From Microbacterium timonense (lineage in GTDB: Bacteria > Actinomycetota > Actinomycetes > Actinomycetales > Microbacteriaceae), in contig NZ_OLMV01000003.1 of NCBI RefSeq assembly GCF_900292075.1, positions 62,001 to 126,000 of the forward strand: a DNA stretch of 64,000 bases. The letters are read 5' to 3'. Shown here one piece after another: positions 1-10,806 of the stretch. The notes under the pieces are model-generated. The model ran no database searches. It was given only the letters and a program-made list of their open reading frames with translations, and was not told where the DNA came from. Positions within the stretch are counted from its first letter, which is position 1, and the number at the start of each line of letters is the position of its first letter. The translations under genes and the position numbers were made by a program.

Positions 1-166
1 GTCGGCCGTGCTCGGCATCGTGGGTGCGGGCGGTATCGGCTTCCTTCTGGAGGAGTCCGTGGCCACCCTTCATTACCAGACGACGGCCGGCATCCTCATC
101 GGACTCATCGCCGTCGTCGTCGCCCTCGAATCCGTCGCGCGGTGGGCGCGAAGGAAGGTGATCTGA
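1..166 (+). CDS. PhnE-like ABC transporter permease, C-terminal part (5' end outside window)
   Basis: The reading frame is open from base 2 and stops with TGA at 164-166, giving the last 54 residues of a membrane protein. It contains the segment GIVGAGGIGFLLEES followed by HYQTTAGILIGLI and a basic tail (RWARRK). This matches the C-terminal end of PhnE-type permeases of phosphonate ABC importers, which carry the GAGGIG motif and a final transmembrane helix. The stop overlaps the next gene's ATG (TGATG), so the P450 downstream is probably translationally coupled to it. That pairing suggests the two share a transported substrate. What the importer carries cannot be told from this fragment. Confidence 0.75.
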   Translation, partial: SAVLGIVGAGGIGFLLEESVATLHYQTTAGILIGLIAVVVALESVARWARRKVI

Positions 167-1431
167 TGACAGGGTGCCCCTTCGGCGCCACCCCGACGCA
201 GACGGATGCCGCGGCATCCGTGCCCGTCGATTCCCGTGCGCGGTCCGAACGCAGCGGCGAGTGGGCGCCCGCGCTGGAGGAGAGCTTCGGCAGCGCGCAC
301 CGCGACTACGCGGCACTCCGGGAAGCGAACCCCTTCCCGTGGAGCGAGGCGTTCGGCGGCTTCTGGGCCGCGATGACCTACGAGGACGTCGTGGCCGTCG
401 CGCAGGACGAGCGCTTCATCACGTCGGTGCAGAACGTGGTGCCGCACGTGCCCCGCTCATCGCGGCGTCCCCCGCTGCATTTCGACCCGCCGGAACACAC
501 CGCCTACCGTGAGGCGATCGATCCGGTCATGCGCCGCTCGGTCGTCAAGACCCACGAGCCGACGTTCCGCGCCAGCGCGGAGGAGCTCGTGAACGCCATG
601 ACGGCACGCGGGCGCGCCGACGGCGTCGCCGACTTCGCCGCCCCGTTCGTGGTCGACTGCTTCGCCGCCTTCCTCGGCGTGCCCGCCGAACTCGCCCACC
701 ACGTCCGTGAGATCGGCGTGCGCTACGGGTTCGCGATCCAGGACATGGACGACGACGTCATCGGGCAGTGCAGCGCACAGCTGTACGAGATCGCCGAGCG
801 CGTCTATCGGGACCGGCTGTCCCAGCGTCCCGACCCTGCGACCGATCTGGTGGCGAGTCTGCACGCGGCCGCGATGGATCCCGCGAACCACATCACCGAG
901 CGGACGGCCATCGCGACGATCCGCCAGATGATCGTCGCGGGCATGGGCGCACCGCAGGCCGTCCTGGGAAGCTGCGTCGTGCATCTCGCACAGGACCGCG
1001 ACCTGCAGGAGCACCTGCGAGCCAACCCCGACGATCTTCCTGCGGCGATCGAGGAGTTCCTGCGCCTTCACGCCCCGTACCGGGTGTTCGCGCGCACCGC
1101 CCGGGAGGACACCGTCGTCCACGGCCGGCTCGTCCGCCCGGACGAGGCCGTCGCGCTCGTCTTCCCCTCGGCCAACCGGGACGCCGCCGTCTTCGAGCGA
1201 CCGGATGAGTTCATCCTCCACCGCAAGAACAACTCGCATCTCGCGTTCGGTCGTGGCGCACACAGATGCCCCGCCGCGACGATGGGGCGTGTCGAGCTGC
1301 TCACCGCGCTGCAGGTGCTCCTGCGGCGGACGACGTCGTTCGCGCTCGCCGGCGAGGTGCGGATGATGAACTGGCTCGAGTACGGCCCGCGGGCCGTGCC
1401 GCTCGCCCTGGCCGCGGCTCCCGCGCCGTGA
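166..1431 (+). CDS. Cytochrome P450
   Basis: A 421-residue haem-thiolate monooxygenase of soluble bacterial P450 type. The haem-binding motif FGRGAHRCPAA places the axial Cys at about residue 368. The K-helix ExxR occurs in EEFLR, and the PERF-like region is FERPDEF. The I-helix reads AGMGAPQ where most P450s have AG(D/E)T(T/S), so the usual acid-alcohol oxygen-activating pair is absent. ATG at 166 is preferred over an in-frame GTG at 142 because AAGGAAGG lies just upstream and the ATG overlaps the permease stop. Some P450s lacking the Thr use substrate-assisted oxygen activation or peroxide. No ferredoxin or reductase gene is adjacent. Substrate unknown. Confidence 0.9.
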   Translation: MTGCPFGATPTQTDAAASVPVDSRARSERSGEWAPALEESFGSAHRDYAALREANPFPWSEAFGGFWAAMTYEDVVAVAQDERFITSVQNVVPHVPRSSRRPPLHFDPPEHTAYREAIDPVMRRSVVKTHEPTFRASAEELVNAMTARGRADGVADFAAPFVVDCFAAFLGVPAELAHHVREIGVRYGFAIQDMDDDVIGQCSAQLYEIAERVYRDRLSQRPDPATDLVASLHAAAMDPANHITERTAIATIRQMIVAGMGAPQAVLGSCVVHLAQDRDLQEHLRANPDDLPAAIEEFLRLHAPYRVFARTAREDTVVHGRLVRPDEAVALVFPSANRDAAVFERPDEFILHRKNNSHLAFGRGAHRCPAATMGRVELLTALQVLLRRTTSFALAGEVRMMNWLEYGPRAVPLALAAAPAP

Positions 1432-1443
1432 CGGTCTGACTGG

Positions 1444-1449
1444 CACAAT
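1444..1449 (+). promoter_or_regulatory. -10 element (CACAAT) for the PaaX-family gene
   Basis: CACAAT lies 6 nt before the ATG at 1456, in the 24-nt gap after the P450. This is the spacing expected for a leaderless transcript. No convincing -35 element or Shine-Dalgarno sequence is present. Confidence 0.35.
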
Positions 1450-1455
1450 CGCACC

Positions 1456-2424
1456 ATGCGGTCAGCCGATCACCTGCTCCCCCGGGATCAGCAGGGCGCA
1501 CGTTCCCAGCAGCTGCTCATCGTCCTCCTCGGCGACTACTGGCACCTTCGCCCGGAACCCATCCCGTCGGCCGCGCTCGTGACGCTGTTGGAGCTGTTCG
1601 ACGTGACGCCGGCGGGCGCGCGGGCCGCGGTCCAGCGCTTGGCGAAGAGGGGCTTCCTCGTCACCACGAGGACCGGGAGGACGACGTCGTACGCGGTCTC
1701 TCCGATGAGCCAGGAGTCCGTCGACGCCCACGTTCAGCTGCTGTTCCGCAGTCACATCGCACAGCCGTGGGACGGCACGTGGAGTGTCGTGGGCTACTCG
1801 CTGCGCGAGGATCAGCGGAGCACCCGGAATGCGCTGCGGGAGAGGCTCCGTCAATCAGGCTTCGGCAATGTCCACGACGGCCTGTGGATCCGCCCGGGAG
1901 ACCATCGGCGCGATGTCGACTCGATCGTGCGTGAGCTGAGCACACCTCCGGAGGCGGGCCAGCTCACGGTGTTCGTGGGCGCGCGGCTGCCGGACGGACA
2001 GGACAGCGGCGTCTCTCGCGCAGCCTTCGGGCTGGACGAGCGGGATGCCGCCTACCGCGACTTCGTCCGGCGGTGGGAGCCGGTCGCGGCGGGACTGGAG
2101 ACGGCGGAACAGGCGGCCGCCCGCGGGGACGCCGGACCACCGGCTCACCGCGACGCGGATGTGCTTCGCGTGCGCACCTCGGTGATGCGCGATTGGCGGG
2201 AACTGCGTCATGCCGATCCCATGCTCCCCCGCGCGCTGACCGGCGACGATGCGCCCTTCGAGCGCGCGCTGGCGGTGTGCTCCGCGATCTACGACGCGAC
2301 CGGCCCCGCGGCGGAGGCGGCGTTCCGCCGGATCCTCCGGCCTCATTCCGCGGAGCTCGCCGACCTGGCGTCGCACCACACGTTCCGCGCATACGCCGAG
2401 GCGCCTGCGGGCGAGCGCGCCTGA
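1456..2424 (+). CDS. PaaX-family transcriptional regulator
   Basis: A 322-residue protein with an N-terminal winged helix (about residues 18-75; LLIVLLGDYWHLR, then VTPAGARAAVQRLAKRGFL). The PaaX-type central region follows (WDGTWSVVGYSLREDQRSTRNALRERLRQSGFGNVHDGLWIRP), written here only as a description of where the family signature lies. PaaX proteins are typically repressors of aromatic-acid catabolism that respond to aryl-CoA esters. The length fits the family. It is transcribed with or just after the P450 and faces a second PaaX-family gene convergently. The effector is unknown. Confidence 0.85.
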   Translation: MRSADHLLPRDQQGARSQQLLIVLLGDYWHLRPEPIPSAALVTLLELFDVTPAGARAAVQRLAKRGFLVTTRTGRTTSYAVSPMSQESVDAHVQLLFRSHIAQPWDGTWSVVGYSLREDQRSTRNALRERLRQSGFGNVHDGLWIRPGDHRRDVDSIVRELSTPPEAGQLTVFVGARLPDGQDSGVSRAAFGLDERDAAYRDFVRRWEPVAAGLETAEQAAARGDAGPPAHRDADVLRVRTSVMRDWRELRHADPMLPRALTGDDAPFERALAVCSAIYDATGPAAEAAFRRILRPHSAELADLASHHTFRAYAEAPAGERA

Positions 2425-2473
2425 GCCGGCGGAGGCGTTCACCCGAGAGGGCGGGTTCGGCCGAGGAGCGCGT

Positions 2474-3325
2474 TCAGCCGACGAGGGCGGCGAAATCCCG
2501 CACCGCGGGGAAGGCGAACGCGCGATGCCGCTGCGTGAACAGCTCGAAGGAGCGGTCGGCCGGCCAGCCCTCGCCCATGTACTGGCGGGGAAGCCGGGGA
2601 TCGGCGCGCAGCAGCGCCAGCCAATCGGCCACGAGCAGCGTGCGCGCGGTGAGCGGGGGCAGATCGGATGCGGCATCCTCCCGCTCCCAGTGGGCGATGA
2701 ACTCGTCGTGGGCGTCGCGGATGCGCTCGACGTCCCACGCGACGCGCACAGCCTCGGACATGGGGAAGCCGTCGAGTTCGGCCGCCGAGAACGCGTTGAC
2801 GGATGCCGGGGGCAGGTCGGGGATGATGGCACCGAGCGCCGCGGCGAGGTCGACCGCGCCGGGCGCGATCCACAGACCGTCGCGCAGCAGCGCGAAGCCC
2901 GACCAGGTCAGGGCGGCGCGCAGACGGTGGCGCAGGTCGCGGAGGTGCTCGGGAACCGTGAAGGTCACGAGCGTCCACCCCTCTCCCTGCGGCTCGAAGG
3001 GAGCGGGCCCGTTGACGCGCCCGGATGCCTCGCGCAGGACCTCGCTGCCGTGGGCGGTGAGCACGAACCCGATCTCGCGACCGAGCCGGCGCCGCTCGAG
3101 CAGACCGCTGTGCACCATGCGGTCCAGGTTGGTCCGCACCGCCGACGCCGCGACGCCGGCGCTCTCGAGCGCGCCGATCAGCACGCTGGCCCGGAGCGGC
3201 TCGAAATACCGGTCGCACACGTACTCGCCGAAGAAGGCGAGGAGCAGCTGTCGCGGCTTGCGCGTCAGCACCGACGTCTCACCGACGGGCGCGCCGGACA
3301 CGGCTGCGGAGGTGGCCAGGCTCAC
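2474..3325 (-). CDS. PaaX-family transcriptional regulator (distal gene of ABC operon)
   Basis: A 283-residue protein starting at GTG 3325, which overlaps the ATPase stop as GTGA. It opens with a basic stretch and RQLLLAFFGEYV, a winged helix with SAVRTNLDRMVHSGLLERRR as recognition region (about residues 20-80). A C-terminal PaaX-like half follows, with LRDGLWIAPGAVDL. Longer in-frame upstream starts exist but would overlap the ATPase coding sequence extensively. As last gene of the importer operon it is probably a local repressor of that operon. The palindrome over the operon's -10 (6969-6981) is a candidate binding site. It is only distantly similar to the convergent PaaX protein. Confidence 0.8.
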   Translation of the reverse strand: MSLATSAAVSGAPVGETSVLTRKPRQLLLAFFGEYVCDRYFEPLRASVLIGALESAGVAASAVRTNLDRMVHSGLLERRRLGREIGFVLTAHGSEVLREASGRVNGPAPFEPQGEGWTLVTFTVPEHLRDLRHRLRAALTWSGFALLRDGLWIAPGAVDLAAALGAIIPDLPPASVNAFSAAELDGFPMSEAVRVAWDVERIRDAHDEFIAHWEREDAASDLPPLTARTLLVADWLALLRADPRLPRQYMGEGWPADRSFELFTQRHRAFAFPAVRDFAALVG

Positions 3326-4143
3326 GCCGCCTCCGGCCGGACGGCCTCGCCGCGCTTGGCGCGCTGGATCTGCTCGTAGACGTGCGTGCGCAGCTCGGTG
3401 AAGCGCGGCAGCGCGCGCGTGGTGATCTGGTCGCGGTCGGCGTCGAGGTCGATCGCGATGTCCTCCTGCACCCACGTGGGCGACTTCGACAGGACGATGA
3501 CCCGCTCGCCGAGATACACCGATTCGTCGATGTCGTGCGTCACGAACAGGATCGACATGCCGCGCTCACGGTGCAGCGTCCGCACGAGGTCTTCGAGGTC
3601 GGCCCGCGTCTGCGCGTCGACCGCGGCGAAGGGCTCGTCCATGATCAGCACCTCGGGCTGGTAGGCGACCGCACGGGCGATGGCCACGCGCTGCTGCATG
3701 CCGCCTGACAGCTGCCAGGGGTAGCTCTTGGCGGCGTGGTCGAGGCCCACCGCGGTCAGCGCGTCGTCGATCAGCCGGTCGCGCTCGGGTCGCGACAGCT
3801 TCTTGTGCTTCAGCGGCAGCTCGACGTTGCCGCGCACCGTGAGCCACGGGTAGAGGCTGCGTCCGTACTCCTGGAAGACGAGCGCCATCTTCGGCGGCGG
3901 GGCGGTCACGCGCTTGCCGTCGAGCTCGACGATCCCCGACGTCGGGTTCAGAAGACCCGCGATGCACTTGAGCAGCGTCGTCTTGCCGCATCCCGAGGGC
4001 CCCACGATGCACACCAGCTCGCCGGCATCCATCCGGAATCCGATGTCGCCGATCGCCTCGACGTTCCCGGTCGACGATTCGTACACCTTGCGCAGGTGCT
4101 CGACGTTCAAGAGCGTCCGTGCTGTGGACGGCGATTCAGGCAC
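3322..4143 (-). CDS. ABC transporter ATP-binding protein, SsuB/TauB type
   Basis: A 273-residue ATPase. Walker A is GPSGCGKTT (about residues 49-57), the Q-loop lies in VFQEYGRSLYPW, the signature is LSGGMQQRVAIARA, Walker B is VLIMDEPF and the switch His is in FVTHDIDES. The LYPW after the Q-loop and the overall form match nitrate/sulfonate/taurine (SsuB/TauB/NrtD) ATPases. The start is GTG 4143, overlapping the upstream permease stop by 8 nt. The 3' end overlaps the PaaX-family gene. It powers the two permeases encoded upstream. The substrate is not deducible; the nearby P450 and PaaX genes favour an organic acid. Confidence 0.92.
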   Translation of the reverse strand: MPESPSTARTLLNVEHLRKVYESSTGNVEAIGDIGFRMDAGELVCIVGPSGCGKTTLLKCIAGLLNPTSGIVELDGKRVTAPPPKMALVFQEYGRSLYPWLTVRGNVELPLKHKKLSRPERDRLIDDALTAVGLDHAAKSYPWQLSGGMQQRVAIARAVAYQPEVLIMDEPFAAVDAQTRADLEDLVRTLHRERGMSILFVTHDIDESVYLGERVIVLSKSPTWVQEDIAIDLDADRDQITTRALPRFTELRTHVYEQIQRAKRGEAVRPEAA

Positions 4144-4960
4144 GCTCCACCTCCTTGATTCCGTGATACCACCGCAGCACCCGCCGTTCGACGACGCCGA
4201 AGACGGTCGCCAGCAGGATGCCGATGAGTCCGAGGAGCAGGATGCCGCTCCACATCTGCGCGATGAGGTAATTGCGCTGGAAGAACACGATCTGGTACCC
4301 CAGGCCGGACGACGAGTAGAACATCTCCGAGATGACCATGAGGATCAGGGCGATCGACAGGGACTGCCGCACACCCGCCATGATGCGGGGGCTGGCCGCC
4401 GGGAGAGTGAGGTAGCGCAGTCGCTCGGCAGGCCGCAGCGCGAACGAGCGTGCCGTCTCGGTCATGACCGAGTCCGTGGCGCGGACCCCCTCGATGGTGT
4501 TGAGGAGGATCGGCCACACCGCCCCGGCGACGATCACCACGACCTTCATCGCGTCGTTCGCGCCGAGCAGCACCGCCACGATCGGGATCAGCACGGGCGG
4601 CGGCACGGCGCGGAAGAACTCCAGAAGCGGCTCGAGCAGCTCGCGCAGCCAGCGCACCAGGCCGATGAGCGTGCCCGCGGCGATCCCGATCACGATCGAG
4701 AGCACGATACCCAGGGCCAGCCTGCCGAGGCTGGGCAGCACGTCGTTGACGAAGGCAGGCCCCACCCACGTGTCGACGAACGCCTGGACGATCGCCAGTG
4801 GACTCGGGAAGAAGATGGCCGGGCTGATCGAGGCCCAGACGCCCCAGATCACCAGCAGCACGATCGGCAGCCCGATCGCGTAGGCGGTGTTCTCGCCGAT
4901 CTTCGCCCATACCCGTGCGGGGCGCCGGGGCGTGACGACGGTGCTCGTGTAGAGCGTCAC
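4136..4960 (-). CDS. ABC transporter permease, SsuC/TauC type (second)
   Basis: A 274-residue inner-membrane permease with about six hydrophobic segments. The EAA-type loop appears around ETARSFALRPAERLRYLTLPAASPRIMAGV (position described, residues about 175-203). Start GTG 4960 overlaps the stop of the preceding permease as GTGA. Most of the operon is joined by such overlaps, implying coupled translation and a fixed subunit ratio. Paired with the neighbouring permease, it probably forms a heterodimeric channel, whereas SsuABC/TauABC systems usually have one permease gene. Confidence 0.88.
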   Translation of the reverse strand: MTLYTSTVVTPRRPARVWAKIGENTAYAIGLPIVLLVIWGVWASISPAIFFPSPLAIVQAFVDTWVGPAFVNDVLPSLGRLALGIVLSIVIGIAAGTLIGLVRWLRELLEPLLEFFRAVPPPVLIPIVAVLLGANDAMKVVVIVAGAVWPILLNTIEGVRATDSVMTETARSFALRPAERLRYLTLPAASPRIMAGVRQSLSIALILMVISEMFYSSSGLGYQIVFFQRNYLIAQMWSGILLLGLIGILLATVFGVVERRVLRWYHGIKEVERA

Positions 4961-5799
4961 AGCACGTCCTCCCCTCGGACCGATTGATGCCACGAGAGCG
5001 AGCGTCGCTCGATCGCGCGGAACACCAGGTTGACGAGCAGCCCGAGCAGCCCCGTCACGACGACGAGCGCGTACACCGTGGTCCACTGCCCGGCGTTCTG
5101 GGCCACCATGATCGCCCGGCCGATCCCCGGGTTGCCGATGAACATCTCCGCGGTGACGGCCAGGATGAGCGCCACGGCCGCGGCCAGCCGCAGCCCCGTC
5201 ATCAGGTACGGCAGGGCCGTGGGGAACACGAGGTTGACGACCCGCGAGCCCCGCGAGAGCCCGAAGCTGCGCGCCGTGTCACGGGCGACGGCGTCGACGT
5301 CGGCGACGCCGTAGAGCACCTGGATGAACACCTGCCAGAAGCTGGCGTACACGATGATCACCAGGGCCGACTCGATGCGCAGGCCGAACATCAGGATGGC
5401 CAGCGGGATGAGCGCCACCGAGGGGATCGGGCGCAGGAACTCGACGGTCGTGTGCGTCGCGCGGCGCAGGAACGGCACGAGCCCGATGACCGTGCCCAGC
5501 ACGGTCGCCAGCACGGTGGCGATGAGAAGGCCGATGCCCCACGCCGTGAGGGTGCGTCCCACGTTGCGCCAGAATTCGAGGTCGCGCAGCTCCTGCCCCA
5601 GCTGGGCGAGCGTGGCAGTGGCGGTCGGGAAGTAGCGCGGGGCGACGATGCCGAGGGGCGGCAGCAGCTGCCAGACGATGAGGAACCCGACGATGCCGGC
5701 CACGCCCAGTGCCGCCTTGCGCAGCGTGCGCCGGCGGCGCGGGCTGCGTCGGCGCGGCGGCGCGGCGACGAGCATCGGGGAGTCGACGGTGGCGGTCAC
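4957..5799 (-). CDS. ABC transporter permease, SsuC/TauC type (first)
   Basis: A 280-residue permease with a basic N-terminal tail (PPRRRSPRRRRTLRK), a first transmembrane helix around GVAGIVGFLIVWQLLP and the typical SsuC-like EAA loop with DTARSFGLSRGSRV. GTG 5799 was chosen because it begins the recognisable protein. The Shine-Dalgarno match is poor and an ATG at 5775 is possible. It lies 94 nt downstream of the binding-protein gene. Together with the next permease it makes a two-permease SsuBC-like importer. Confidence 0.85.
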   Translation of the reverse strand: MTATVDSPMLVAAPPRRRSPRRRRTLRKAALGVAGIVGFLIVWQLLPPLGIVAPRYFPTATATLAQLGQELRDLEFWRNVGRTLTAWGIGLLIATVLATVLGTVIGLVPFLRRATHTTVEFLRPIPSVALIPLAILMFGLRIESALVIIVYASFWQVFIQVLYGVADVDAVARDTARSFGLSRGSRVVNLVFPTALPYLMTGLRLAAAVALILAVTAEMFIGNPGIGRAIMVAQNAGQWTTVYALVVVTGLLGLLVNLVFRAIERRSLSWHQSVRGEDVL

Positions 5800-5893
5800 A
5801 ACAGTCCGATCGGGGCTTCGGGTGCGAGCGGGACGGCGTGCGGGAGGGGACGGATGCCGGCGAGCGGCGCGGCCGCACCCCTCCCGCCGGCGG

Positions 5894-6883
5894 CTACTGC
5901 TGCTGGAGCAGGCGGTCGAAGTCGGGCTCGGCGTCGATGTAGCCGAACTCCACGGCCAGTGCGCCGAGGTCCTCGATGCCGGCACCGTCGAGGTCCCACG
6001 TGAAGGTCGGCAGCGTGATGCCGGCCGCGGCCTCCTCGGGGATCTCGAGGTTGGTGGCGATCGCCGCGCGAACGGCATCCTCGTTCTGGCTGGCCCAGTC
6101 CAGCGCCTCGGCCATGGCCGCCGAGTACGCCTCGACGAGCTCGGGGTCATCGTCCAGGAGCGCCTGCGTCGTGATGCTGGTGAGCACCGACAGGCCGGGG
6201 ATCGTCGCCTGGTACGGCTCGACGACCGACACTCCGCCGTCGCCGACGATCATCGCGCGGAACGGATCGGGCGCCCACGCGGCATCCATCGTTCCCGCCT
6301 CGAGCTGCGCGGGCACGTCGGGGAACGCCACCTCGACGAACTCGATCGTCGAGGGGTCGCCGCCGTCGTCCTGCACCGCCTTGCGGATCGTGAGGTCGCC
6401 GGCGGCACCGAGGGTGTTCACCGACACCTTCTTGCCGGCGAGGTCTGCGGGCCGGGTGATGCCGGAATCGCCGAGCGCGACGACCGCGTTGACGTCGTCG
6501 CCGTCGGCGAGGCTGTTGGCGTAGTTGCCGATGATCACGACGCCGAGATCCTGGAGATCGGCGCGGATCGGCCCGAACGGCTGACCGATCGCGAACTGGA
6601 TGTCGCCGCTCAGCAGCGCCGGGATGGCGTTGGCGCCGCCCTGCGAGGGGACGACCTCGATCTCGAGGCCGTGCTCCTCGAAGATGCCCTCGTCGATCGC
6701 CGCCCAGAGGGCGCCGGTCTCGGCGATGGGCAGCGCAGCGACGCGGACCGTGGTGAGGTCGCCGCCGCCGGCGTCGCCCGTGGACGTCGCGGTGGATGCG
6801 GGACCGGCGGCGGAATCCGTGCAGCCGCTGAGGGCGAGCGCGGCGGCGGCGAGGACGCCGAGGGTGACAAGACTCTTCTTCAT
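5894..6883 (-). CDS. ABC transporter substrate-binding lipoprotein, SsuA/TauA/NMT1 type
   Basis: A 329-residue protein with a lipoprotein signal peptide. MKKSLVTLGVLAAAALA is followed by the lipobox LSGC (Cys about 21). The body has the NMT1/SsuA features: ALPIAETGALWAAIDEGIF near the start and AGKKVSVNTLGAAGD in the middle, followed by a DAAWAPDPF ligand-site region. It should be anchored outside the membrane and deliver ligand to the two permeases. It is the first gene of the operon, with GAGG about 7 nt before the ATG. Family members bind sulfonates, nitrate, pyrimidine precursors or aromatic acids, so the ligand is open. Confidence 0.9.
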   Translation of the reverse strand: MKKSLVTLGVLAAAALALSGCTDSAAGPASTATSTGDAGGGDLTTVRVAALPIAETGALWAAIDEGIFEEHGLEIEVVPSQGGANAIPALLSGDIQFAIGQPFGPIRADLQDLGVVIIGNYANSLADGDDVNAVVALGDSGITRPADLAGKKVSVNTLGAAGDLTIRKAVQDDGGDPSTIEFVEVAFPDVPAQLEAGTMDAAWAPDPFRAMIVGDGGVSVVEPYQATIPGLSVLTSITTQALLDDDPELVEAYSAAMAEALDWASQNEDAVRAAIATNLEIPEEAAAGITLPTFTWDLDGAGIEDLGALAVEFGYIDAEPDFDRLLQQQ

Positions 6884-6968
6884 TGACGGGCCTCTCGTGG
6901 ACGGTGCGGGGGGTTTGCGGCGGCGGTCCCGTCCGACACTCGTCGGGGCGGCACCGCGGCGTGCCGGA

Positions 6969-7004
6969 CACGATCATCGTGCGGCACCGCCCTCGCATTG
7001 TCAA
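6969..7004 (-). promoter_or_regulatory. Promoter of the SsuABC-like operon with a palindrome over the -10
   Basis: On the minus strand TTGACA (7004-6999), a 17-nt spacer and CACGAT (6981-6976) form a good sigma-70-type promoter. The -10 sits inside a perfect palindrome CACGATCATCGTG (6969-6981). That palindrome is itself flanked by GTGCCG (6961-6966) and CGGCAC (6982-6987). This placement is what a repressor operator would look like; the co-transcribed PaaX-family protein is the natural candidate. Confidence 0.6.
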
Positions 7005-7060
7005 GCATTCTGTGACGCCCGTCACCGATTAGATGAATGACCCATCCCACCTCCCGTTCG

Positions 7061-7120
7061 GTTTGTGCGGAGGACACGCCGCAATGGCCGGGCGCACAAC
7101 GGCGTGTTCTCCGCACAAAC
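7061..7120. repeat. 60-bp palindromic element with 21-nt arms
   Basis: The arms 7061-7081 and 7100-7120 are complementary except at one position, with an 18-nt loop. Each begins or ends with GTTTGTGCGGAG or its complement. It lies in the 447-bp gap between the binding-protein gene and metF. No gene is visible in that gap. It may be a mobile palindromic (REP-like) element or a transcriptional block between the two divergent units. Confidence 0.7.
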
Positions 7121-7252
7121 CGCCGCCGGGAGGGGCCCGGGGCGAGGAAGCCGGGGTGCGAGCGGCGACGGGGGCGTCCGTTCATCGGAATCTCGCGGCG
7201 GGGGTGCCCGCGCGGCGACCGAGGATGGCGGAGACGCTCGACGCGTCCCTAT

Positions 7253-7280
7253 TGCCATTACCTATGGTCATAGGTATCGT
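7253..7280 (+). promoter_or_regulatory. metF-purU promoter with operator in the spacer
   Basis: TTGCCA (7253-7258) and TATCGT (7275-7280) are separated by 16 nt. The spacer is filled by an 18-bp palindrome, 7259-7276, of form TACCT-N8-AGGTA (core ACCTATGGTCATAGGT). The same TACCT-N8-AGGTA layout occurs at 33556-33573 next to the third LigM-like gene, so a shared regulator is plausible. Confidence 0.6.
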
Positions 7281-7330
7281 GTGGTTACCGAGGCGCAGGG
7301 AAGCGCCCGGCAGAGGAAAGGACCTCGACA

Positions 7331-8232
7331 GTGGCTCACCCGACTCCCGTCTCCCCGAAGGCGGCCGCGCTCGTCGACGGCTTCTCGCTCGAGATGACCG
7401 GCAAGGACGTGCCCGGCCTCGAGGAGGCCCGCGACACCATCCCCCAGGGCACGAAGATCAACGTCACGTTCCTGGGCAACGAGGACCTCGAGATGCGGGT
7501 GACCGCCGCCAAGGCCGTGAAGGACATGGGCTTCGTGCCGGTGCCGCACATCTCGGCCCGCCGCCTGGAGTCCGAGGCGCAGCTCGAGGAGTTCCTCGCC
7601 CGCCTGCAGGAGGTCGGCGCGACCGAGCACGTGTTCGCCGTCGGCGGCGACCCCGCCGACCCGGCAGGACCCTACCCCGACTCGCTGAGCGTCATCCGCT
7701 CCGGGCTGCTGCAGAAGTACGGCGCCCGCGAGGTCTCGATCGCGGGGTACCCGGAGGGCCACCCCGACATCGCCGACGATGTGCTGTGGCGTCACCTCGA
7801 CGAGAAGGCGCTGGCGCTGGCCCAGCAGGGGCTGGACGCTGTCGTGCTCACGCAGTTCGCCTTCGACACCGATCCGGTGATCGCATGGATCGAGGCGGTG
7901 CGCGAGCGCGGCATCGACGCGCAGATCCGCATCGGCACCCCGGGGCCGGCCGGCATCAAGCGGCTCATCAACTTCGCGCGGCGGTTCGGGGTCGGCGCCA
8001 ACGCCATGATCGTGAAGAAGTACGGCTTCTCGCTGACCAACCTCATGGGCACGGCGGGTCCCGACCGCTTCGTCACCGACCTGGCCGACCGGCTCGCCGA
8101 GCCTTCGACGAGCCCGGGCACGGGCGGCGGGCACGGCGATGTGAAGCTGCACTTCTACACGTTCGGCGGGCTGCTGGCGACGTCGCAGTGGGCGCGGGAG
8201 TTCGTCGCGGCGCAGTCGTCGGGGGCGCTGCG

Positions 8233-8236
<4 letters not shown>
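7331..8236 (+). CDS. metF: Methylenetetrahydrofolate reductase family protein (MetF)
   Basis: A 301-residue TIM-barrel flavoprotein of the MetF family, similar in size to bacterial MetF. It has SARRLESEAQL, a GGDPADPAGPYPDSL motif, SIAGYPEGHP and QFAFDTDPV at the places expected for folate/FAD contacts. Starts at GTG 7331 behind GAGGAAAGG. The stop overlaps the purU start (GTGA). In LigM-type demethylation clusters MetF runs in the oxidative direction, turning methyl-THF made by the demethylase into methylene-THF. The position upstream of purU and a LigM-like gene argues for that catabolic role over methionine biosynthesis, though sequence alone cannot fix the direction. Confidence 0.88.
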
Positions 8237-10603
<2,367 letters not shown>

Positions 10604-10616
10604 GCCTGACAGACCC

Positions 10617-10649
10617 GAGGGGGTCCGCCCGCGCCGGGCGGGCCCCCTC
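10617..10649 (+). terminator. Rho-independent-type hairpin after LigM-like copy 1
   Basis: A 15-bp stem (10617-10631 with 10635-10649, one G-U pair) and a 3-nt loop, beginning GAGGGGG and ending CCCCCTC. It is very GC-rich with no T-tract, as is common for actinobacterial terminators. It starts 14 nt after the stop codon. Confidence 0.75.
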
Positions 10650-10693
10650 GAACCATTTCCCCACCCTGACCGCGAGACCCGCGAGACGCGAGA

Positions 10694-10770
10694 GACCGCG
10701 AGACTCCAACGGGGCGCCGAGACAGCGGTCCTAGCCCGAAGTCTCGGCGCTCGAGTGAAGTCTCGCGGTC
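10694..10770. repeat. 73-77-bp palindromic element, family 2 (copy 1)
   Basis: Begins GACCGCGAGAC and ends GTCTCGCGGTC. An internal pair GCGCCGAGAC / GTCTCGGCGC makes it a long imperfect palindrome. A second copy of the same 73-bp core length is at 39085-39157. Confidence 0.75.
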
Positions 10771-10806
10771 AGGGACCGCTACCCTCGGGCGAGGAAGGAG
10801 CGCGCG

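Noticed and set aside
7033..8232. N-terminal extension of purU by 400 codons from 7033
   Set aside because: The extension runs out of frame through metF and the intergenic palindrome. The ACT domain starts properly after GTG 8233.
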